Below are positions 58,255-64,000 of a stretch of DNA of 64,000 nucleotides, one piece after another (position 1 is the stretch's first letter; each line of letters begins with the position of its first letter). Both the position numbers and the translations under genes were made by a program. The notes under the pieces are model-generated. The model made no database searches. It was not told the origin of the DNA and saw only the letters and a list, made by a program, of their open reading frames with translations. Source of the DNA: Chionoecetes opilio (lineage: Eukaryota; Arthropoda; Malacostraca; Decapoda; Majidae); assembly GCA_016584305.1 (NCBI GenBank), contig JACEEZ010020019.1, positions 1 to 64,000 on the forward strand. Reading direction: 5' to 3'.

Positions 58255-59025
58255 TGAATTTTTATACTTATACTAGTATAATAAGAATATTACTTGTTCA
58301 ACATGAAAGTAATAAAGATTGACAGTTATTTTAGTCAGATTGTTTTGAGTCCTCAATTTCTTATGGGCATAAATGCTTAATTCTTGAGGTAATTAGTAAT
58401 CATCCTCATCATCCTCATCAACTGCTGTTCGTGTTTGATCATTGCAACATTCAATGGAGGATTGACGAGCACAAAACATTGTACATGGTAGCCTCGACTT
58501 GTTACATGCGCATCTTGAGGACTCACATGGCTGTTTACTTGAACATGTGCATCTTATCAACTTTAGTATATGATTCGGTGCTAGCTGAACATTGGTAGGG
58601 ACTGTTGTAGGCAGCAGTGACTTTGTTCTGCTTTCTTTGATCCATCCATAACTTTTGGGTTCCAAATCTGGTGGATCTAGTTGCAGGGCATTCTTCCTTA
58701 TACATGTTTGCAGATGAGCCCGCTTGACATTCTCAATGAAGGCCTCTGTAGTAGGTGGAAGAGAACATAACTTGGGAGTAACTGTTGCTCCCGACTTCCC
58801 CGTACTTGAAGTCCACACACTTACTCTGGCCTCAGACATAGAATTGGTCTTTGATTGTCCATAACAGGAAGCCATGAATTTTGTTGCCTGTTCCAACACC
58901 TCAGGCCAGTTAGCCTTAGCATTACCTATCATATCCAGATTCAGACCTGTTTTCAGTACTTTCAACATCTTTCCCTTTCCTATACCAAAACATGCTGCCA
59001 CTGTATCACATCCAGTAAGAGCATC

Positions 59026-60040
59026 AATCAATCAATCATTGGGGGCATACGCCGGTAGGCGCGTCGCCTCGCCCACCCTACGACGCCACTCCCGGGGGTC
59101 ACCACGCGCGAGTTCCCAAGCAGGCTCCTTTTCCATACCAAGCAGCTCTCGACAAGAAACATCAACTTGCCCCAGCCACGAGCCTTGTGGGCGCCCCCTT
59201 GGCCTCCTCCACGCCGGATTGTCTCTTACAGATACAACCCGATGGGAAGGATCGGTTTCAGGGTAGCGTGCCACATGCCCATATAGTCGAAGTTGGCGCT
59301 GACGGACTATGCAGGTAATAGGCCTCGATTCAGTCTCACGGTGCAATCGCTGATTTGACACGTAATCATCCCAGCGATATCCCATGATTCTGCGAAGACA
59401 CTTATTACCAAAGGCATTGATTCGTCTCCAAGTCACTATTTAGTGTCCATGTCTCACAACCATAGAGTAAGACAGGGATCACAAGCGACTTGAAGATCCG
59501 GATCTTTGTCCTCCTGCACAGGTACCGACAACGCCAAATACTCCCACTGAGCGAGTCCATAACACCGTGGGCTATGCCAATCCGCCGTAAGGCTTCTTGA
59601 CGTGACCCGCCGTCATTATGGACTGCGCTACCAAGGTATGTAAAACTTTCCAAGATCTCAATGTCCTCGCCACACGCATGAACAGACTGTACTGCTTCAT
59701 CTAGTAAGTCTCCAAATACCTGGACCTTGGTCTTGAGCCAGGAGACCTCAAGTCCCAAAGGCTTTGCCTCCTCGTGCAGCGCCTCGAGAGCCATCACCAG
59801 GACCTCCAGCGACTCAGCAAAGATTACTGCATCATCGGCAAAAACAAGATCAGTGATCTTGGTGTTGCCGACGGATGCTCCACAATCACTTTGATCTACA
59901 ACCTTGTCCAATACCCAGTCCATACAAGCGTTGAAAAGTGATGGGGCAAGGACGCACCCTTGCCTCACTCCTGTATTCACAGGAAAGAAGCTGGATACAC
60001 CTGCCCCACACTTCACAGCACTCAGTCCCAGAATCAGTAA
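59026..60040 (-). mobile_element. 5'-truncated LINE inside the nuclease-like gene
   Basis: Carries the RT end and C-terminus: NTGVRQGCVLAPSLFNACMD, DLVFADDAVIFAESLEVL, ESFTYLGSAVHNDGGS, LLYGCETWTLNSDLE, RRIMGYRWDDYVSNQRLH, LRLYGHVARYPETDPSH, stop after RLPAYAPND. It ends in a tandem (ATTG)n tail at 59026-59040 rather than poly-A, a habit of RTE-type LINEs (clade inferred). One frame break near 59420. Confidence 0.85.
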
Positions 60041-60049
60041 GAGCCAATG

Positions 60050-60102
60050 TACCTGTACCTGTACCTGTACCTGTACCTGTACCTGTACCTGTACCTGTAC
60101 CT
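60050..60102. repeat. (GTACCT)n hexanucleotide repeat
   Basis: About nine units exactly at the boundary between the nuclease-like gene and the 5' end of the LINE. Translates as a Val-Gln run joining the two. Confidence 0.95.
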
Positions 60103-61600
60103 CAGTACCTGCCAATATTGCTGGAATTATGTTCTGATGTTTCTTTACAGTGGCCTGGATATCAACAACAGTTCTCTCTTTTACAGGTGATTCCATAAAC
60201 ATTGGTGTTTGTATGCCTTGATCCAGGTAATGATAAAGAAGAAGTGCATAAACATCTGTATCATCTGCAAGAACAGTGACAGGTTGCTGCTGACCTACAG
60301 CAACTGCTATAGCCTGCTGCACAATGATGTTATCAGCTTCTTCAAGAGTGGTTGCCTTTCTACAATTGTACCACTGCAACTTACTTCTACAGGTGTTTTG
60401 TCCTGACCTGTTATAAGTTTGTGCTCTGTTGTATTCTTCTGAATGAAATCTGTGTCATTCAGAATGTTGTCGCAAATAATATTGATCAATTGCTTCTTGT
60501 TTTCTGTCATTGTAAGGGCAAGCTTCTGAGAAGGCAGAGGCGCTGTGGGACTTAACTTAAATACGCGGCAGCCTTCATTCCTTCTACAGGTCCTTGTAGA
60601 ACATTTTGTACTGAAATCCTCATATCTGTCAAAGATCAAAAACACATCTTCAGTTTTCAGCCTCTGTTCTATGTGACTTTTGAATTTATCTACATAATCA
60701 AGTACCACAGGCTGTTTAGTTGGACTTGATGCTGGCCAATGAGGAATCCACAGGAGGGCACAACCATCAATGACTGTGCATACTGACTTCTGAGTCACCT
60801 GTCTGTTTGATACATCTATCCTTGTCTGGGTTTTCAAAACAGACTTTGATTTAGAGACTCGTATTTCTCCTGATTCAGTAAAGAGAGCTGTGGGGACTGG
60901 TGAGAGCTCATATGACAGAACCTCTTTAATATCTATATCTCTGGAACTAGCTTGTGGTCCCATCACTCGGGAATAAATCAGGTTTGTATCATAAACCTTA
61001 TGTTCCCCCATCTTGGTTGACTTCTTTGTGACATTCATAGTTTCAACTTCCTTCTTAATTGTATCATAGAAGCCATCAGTTAATTTTCTTTCAAACTCAT
61101 TCATTTGTCTGGTGCCAATATCTAGTACTTTATCAACATTTACTGATGGTGGAGCAATTCGTCCAGTAACCACATTGATAACTGTACCTTCGCGGTGTTG
61201 TTCTGGGGCTAAAGGGTGTATACTGTATACTCATACCAAGTTTTCTTCGAAGCCCTATTCTGTCAGCGTTATCTGCATCAATTCTAGCTTTCGCCTCTTC
61301 TTTGTGGGTTGTTTTTGAGCTCTGTAACCTGTCAGAATCTCTCATGCTGGAGACATCCTGTACTATCTGGCCACAAGAATGCAGACTAAGAGCCCAGATT
61401 TTCAGTGTTTCAGGTTTTGTTGTGATGCCTATTATGCCAGTCTTCCCATGGCCATATCACATAAAAGTTGTCTCAATATACATATCACTCCAGATTCCAT
61501 TCCACAGTCCCATCTTTGTGTCTCATCACATGGGATCCTTTCATGAAGTGTTCCAAGACATTTTGTCGGAGGGCCTCCATCCTTCGCAGATAATAACAGT

Positions 61601-62206
61601 ATGCACTTAACATGTTACCTTTAACAGTATGCACTTTCATGTATGGGATACAACTAGGTTCACACAGTTTATGTACTACTCCTAGCCCGATCGTTCATCG
61701 AGTGCCATTTAAGTCCCGTGCGATCTGTACACCATCCGAATGAATTAAGCCCCTTCATTCTTGGCTCGGCTCTCCCGCGTTGGCACACCCTGTCTATTCA
61801 GGTACGGTTATCTAACTTAAATGGGGCAAATTAGATAACATTTGGGACACTAAGTTACATCTTAGCTGACACTGAACCCCATGCTGGGTTTCACAGCAGT
61901 GAAGTCACCAGTGTGCCCTGGTAGTGCAAGGACATTCACTCCTTTATGATAAACAATAAACAGAGAAATAAAATGCCACACAACAAATGGATGTGAGGAT
62001 TACGAGGAAACAAACACGTGAGGATCAATCACCTATACATATCTGATGTGAATATAGCATGTTCAGGCATCCCTAGTTTTCAACAGTTTCTATCAAAAAC
62101 TATACACACTGCACCTTCAGATAATTTCATGAGTAAATATACAAAATAGTAAAATCTACTAGTAAATTAACAAAGTGTATGAATCATACATACGTTAAAA
62201 TTACTA
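61601..62206. other. Nothing recognised
   Basis: Spacer between the gene remnant and the right inverted arm. The upstream end of the nuclease-like gene may extend into it in decayed form, but I cannot follow it. Confidence 0.4.
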
Positions 62207-62211
62207 TTTGT

Positions 62212-62505
62212 ACACTTCAATTTCTTATTTGTTGGGCAGCCATTTTGAAAACGGTGGCCATTTTGAATTTGAAAATACCAGAAATAGATTTTCTGGATCA
62301 AAATACCCTGGAATTCATGTATTGGTTGATCCTCTGTGTGAATTTTCAAGGGATGTATGGTATTTGATGTATTTTGATATCATTTTGGCGGCCATTTTTT
62401 TTATGCTAATTATTTCAAATTGCCCAAGGCTGACAGCGAGCCAACATATATATTTTTCAAACTGGATATGTTGGCAAACAAAATCCACTGGAAAAAAAAT
62501 TTAAG
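62212..62505 (+). repeat. Right arm of 300-bp inverted repeat (uninterrupted)
   Basis: GCAGCCATTTTGAAAACGGT through CTGGATCAAAATACCCTGG and GCTGACAGCGAGCCAACATA to AAATCCACTGG. It is the empty-site reference for the split left arm at 55565-58236. Confidence 0.9.
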
Positions 62506-62605
62506 ACCCCAAAACAAGGTTATAAGAAAAATGTACTTATGGCTGCCAGACTACAGGGGTCTCCACAATCAAGGAGCCTCCACAAAATGGGGCAAACTGC
62601 CAAAC

Positions 62606-62952
62606 TTTTTTTTCTTCTACATTTATGCCTATTGCGCCTGTAGGCAGTGACCTCCAGGGTTCGGATGGTATGCCATGGAGGCTCACTTGAGGGCTGTGAT
62701 GTTTGGCCCTCGCCCGTGGTGGCGCAGGCAGGATTTTTATAGTGACGCCTGTGATTAGAGGCTCATGCCGCCCCCTTGTGTCTGATGCGCTCGCAATCGA
62801 AGGTAGAGTTAATGGACAGGGCATGTAGGTGTTCTTAGGCCACTCGACGGTGCAGGAAGATTTTAAGTGGATTTATTGGTCACACTCGGGATCGAACTCG
62901 GGTCTTCGAGAACGTCACTCGGTGACACTAACCACTCTGCTACCGCCTCCCC
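62606..62952 (-). mobile_element. tRNA-derived SINE (family 1), independent copy
   Basis: Complete head and body on the minus strand with a T-run (A-tail) at 62606-62614, and no Tigger ends nearby. It proves the sequence is a SINE in its own right. Flanking duplication not clear. Confidence 0.85.
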
Positions 62953-63047
62953 AAGCTGGGGCATGGGGCCTCCACATATTACAATTTTTGTTCTTATATA
63001 TTTATTTTCTTATTACTTCCTTTTATATGTATATAATAAATATTTTT

Positions 63048-64000
63048 CAATCAATCAATCATTGGGGACATACGCCGTGGGGCGCGTCGCCTTGCCCACC
63101 CTACGACGCCACTCCCGGGGGTCACTACGCGTGAGTCCCCATGCAGGCAGGCTCCTTTCCCATACCAAGCAGCTCTCAACAAGAAACATCGACTTGCCCC
63201 AGCCACGAGACTTGTGGGCACCCCCTTGGCCTCCTCCACACCGGATTGTCTCTTAGAGATACAACCTGATGGGAAGGATCGGGTTCAGGGTAGCGTGCCA
63301 CATGCCCATATAGCCGAAGTTGGCGCTGACGGACTATGCAGGTAATAGGCCTCGATTCAGTCTCACGGTGCAATCGCTGATTTGACATGTAATCATCCCA
63401 GCGATACCCCATGATTCTGCGAAGACACTTATTACCAAAGGCATCGATTCGTCTCTTCAAATCGCTATTTAGTGTCCATGTCTCACAACCATAGAGTAAG
63501 ACGGATCACAAGCGACTTGAAGATCCGGATCTTTATCCTCCTGCACAGGTACTGACAATGCAAAATACTCCTGCTGAGCGAGTCCATAACACCGTGGGCT
63601 GTGCCAATCCACCTTAAGACTTCTTGATGTGACCCGCCGTCATTATGGACTGCGCTACCAAGGTATGTAAAACTTTCCAAGACCTCAATGTCCTCGCCGC
63701 ACGCAGGAACAGACTGTTCTGTTTCATCTAGTAAGCCTCCAAACACCTGGAGTCCTGGACCTTGGTCTTAAGCCAGGAGACCTCAAGTCCCAAAGGCTTT
63801 GCCTCCTCGTGCAGCGCCTCGAGAGCCATCACCAGGACCTCCAGCGACTCAGCAAAGATTACTGCATTATCGGCAAAAACAAGATCAGTGATCTTGGTGT
63901 TGCCGAGGGATGCTCCACAATCACTTTGATCTGCAACTTTACCCAATACCCAGTCCATGCAAGTGTTGAAAAGTGATGGGGCAAGGACGGACCCTTGGGA
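63048..64000 (-). mobile_element. LINE, second copy of the 59-60 kb family, runs off the window
   Basis: Same reading as 59026-60040 with the (ATTG)n tail at 63048-63062. Includes DLVFADNAVIFAESLEVL, where the catalytic FADD reads FADN, plus frame breaks near 63475 and 63740. The 5' part lies beyond 64000. Confidence 0.85.

Larger units (their letters stand above)
58393..61600 (-). pseudogene. Uncharacterised protein with PIN/XPG-like core and CXC-like tail, broken
   Basis: Order on minus: degraded start (about 61360-61600, GIWSDMYIETTFMRYGHGKT), 61133-61345 (HKEEAKARIDADNADRIGL), 60307-61173 (VVTGRIAPPSVNV, VIDGCALLWIPHWPAS, VFLIFDRYEDFS, LPSQKLALTMTENKKQL), 60105-60379 (TLEEADNIIVQQAI, VLADDTDVYALLLYHYL, VDIQATVKKHQNIIPAIL), then an LINE, then 58393-59031 (ALTGCDTVAACFGIGKGK, KLCSLPPTTEAFIENVKRAH, and a Cys tail IRCTCSSKQPCESSRCAC ... 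LPCTMFCARQ). The spaced acidic motifs resemble PIN/XPG nucleases; the tail resembles tesmin/TSO1 CXC repeats. Function is inferred from these only. Frame breaks near 61180 and 60360, plus the insertion, make it a pseudogene here. No introns are seen. Confidence 0.7.

Overview
This is a eukaryotic, repeat-saturated, gene-poor stretch of animal DNA, most likely from an arthropod and probably a decapod crustacean. The pointers are pervasive AACCT/TTAGG motifs (the arthropod telomere unit, here interstitial and degenerate), very long (TA)n, (CA)n, (GA)n and (ACT)n microsatellites, and stacked Tigger/pogo, hAT-like, LINE, tRNA-SINE and LTR elements. The taxon is an inference. I found no bacterial operon, tRNA or rRNA gene, CRISPR array or intact host gene. 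Almost every long open frame is a transposon remnant or a simple-repeat artefact.

Layout. 1-10.9 kb: low-complexity DNA, inverted repeats, foldback elements and TTAGG-like blocks; 1-2.9 kb is rich in homopolymers and may be poorly polished. 10.93-14.74 kb: an LTR retrotransposon with a perfect 5-bp target duplication, a tRNA-Leu-type primer site, a short gag-like start and an interior taken over by a minisatellite. 14.7-18.2 kb: minisatellites and a mariner-type MITE that carries a telomere-like tandem array. 18.2-21.23 kb: a palindromic Tigger element that received a second copy of itself at a TA site; each copy carries a tRNA-derived SINE. 23-26.3 kb: a decayed LINE with ORF1, endonuclease and RT. 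26.5-27.7 kb: a Tigger-type element with a 153-bp tandem repeat. 27.8-36.26 kb: two hAT-like transposons of about 2.7 kb each, the first interrupted by a Tigger element flanked by a 428-bp direct duplication. 37.6-44.2 kb: a hAT-style terminal repeat pair enclosing a LINE, Tigger MITEs and other repeats. 44.3-48.4 kb: another LINE with a Tigger MITE inside ORF2. 48.8-50.3 kb: a third SINE-carrying Tigger. 50.9-55.3 kb: pogo MITEs, LINE scraps, a second SINE family, GA macro-repeats and an internally deleted Tigger gene. 55.6-62.5 kb: an inverted repeat of about 300 bp (left arm split by two Tigger MITEs) encloses a broken gene for an uncharacterised protein with a PIN/XPG-nuclease-like core and a CXC-like cysteine tail; a LINE sits inside the gene. 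62.6-64 kb: a SINE and a second copy of that LINE running off the end.

The best candidates for something under-described are the nuclease-like/CXC gene between long inverted repeats, the hAT-like transposase pair, and the elements that have captured tandem arrays or SINEs. The window also records the order of transposition: several empty sites can be reconstructed from sister copies inside it.
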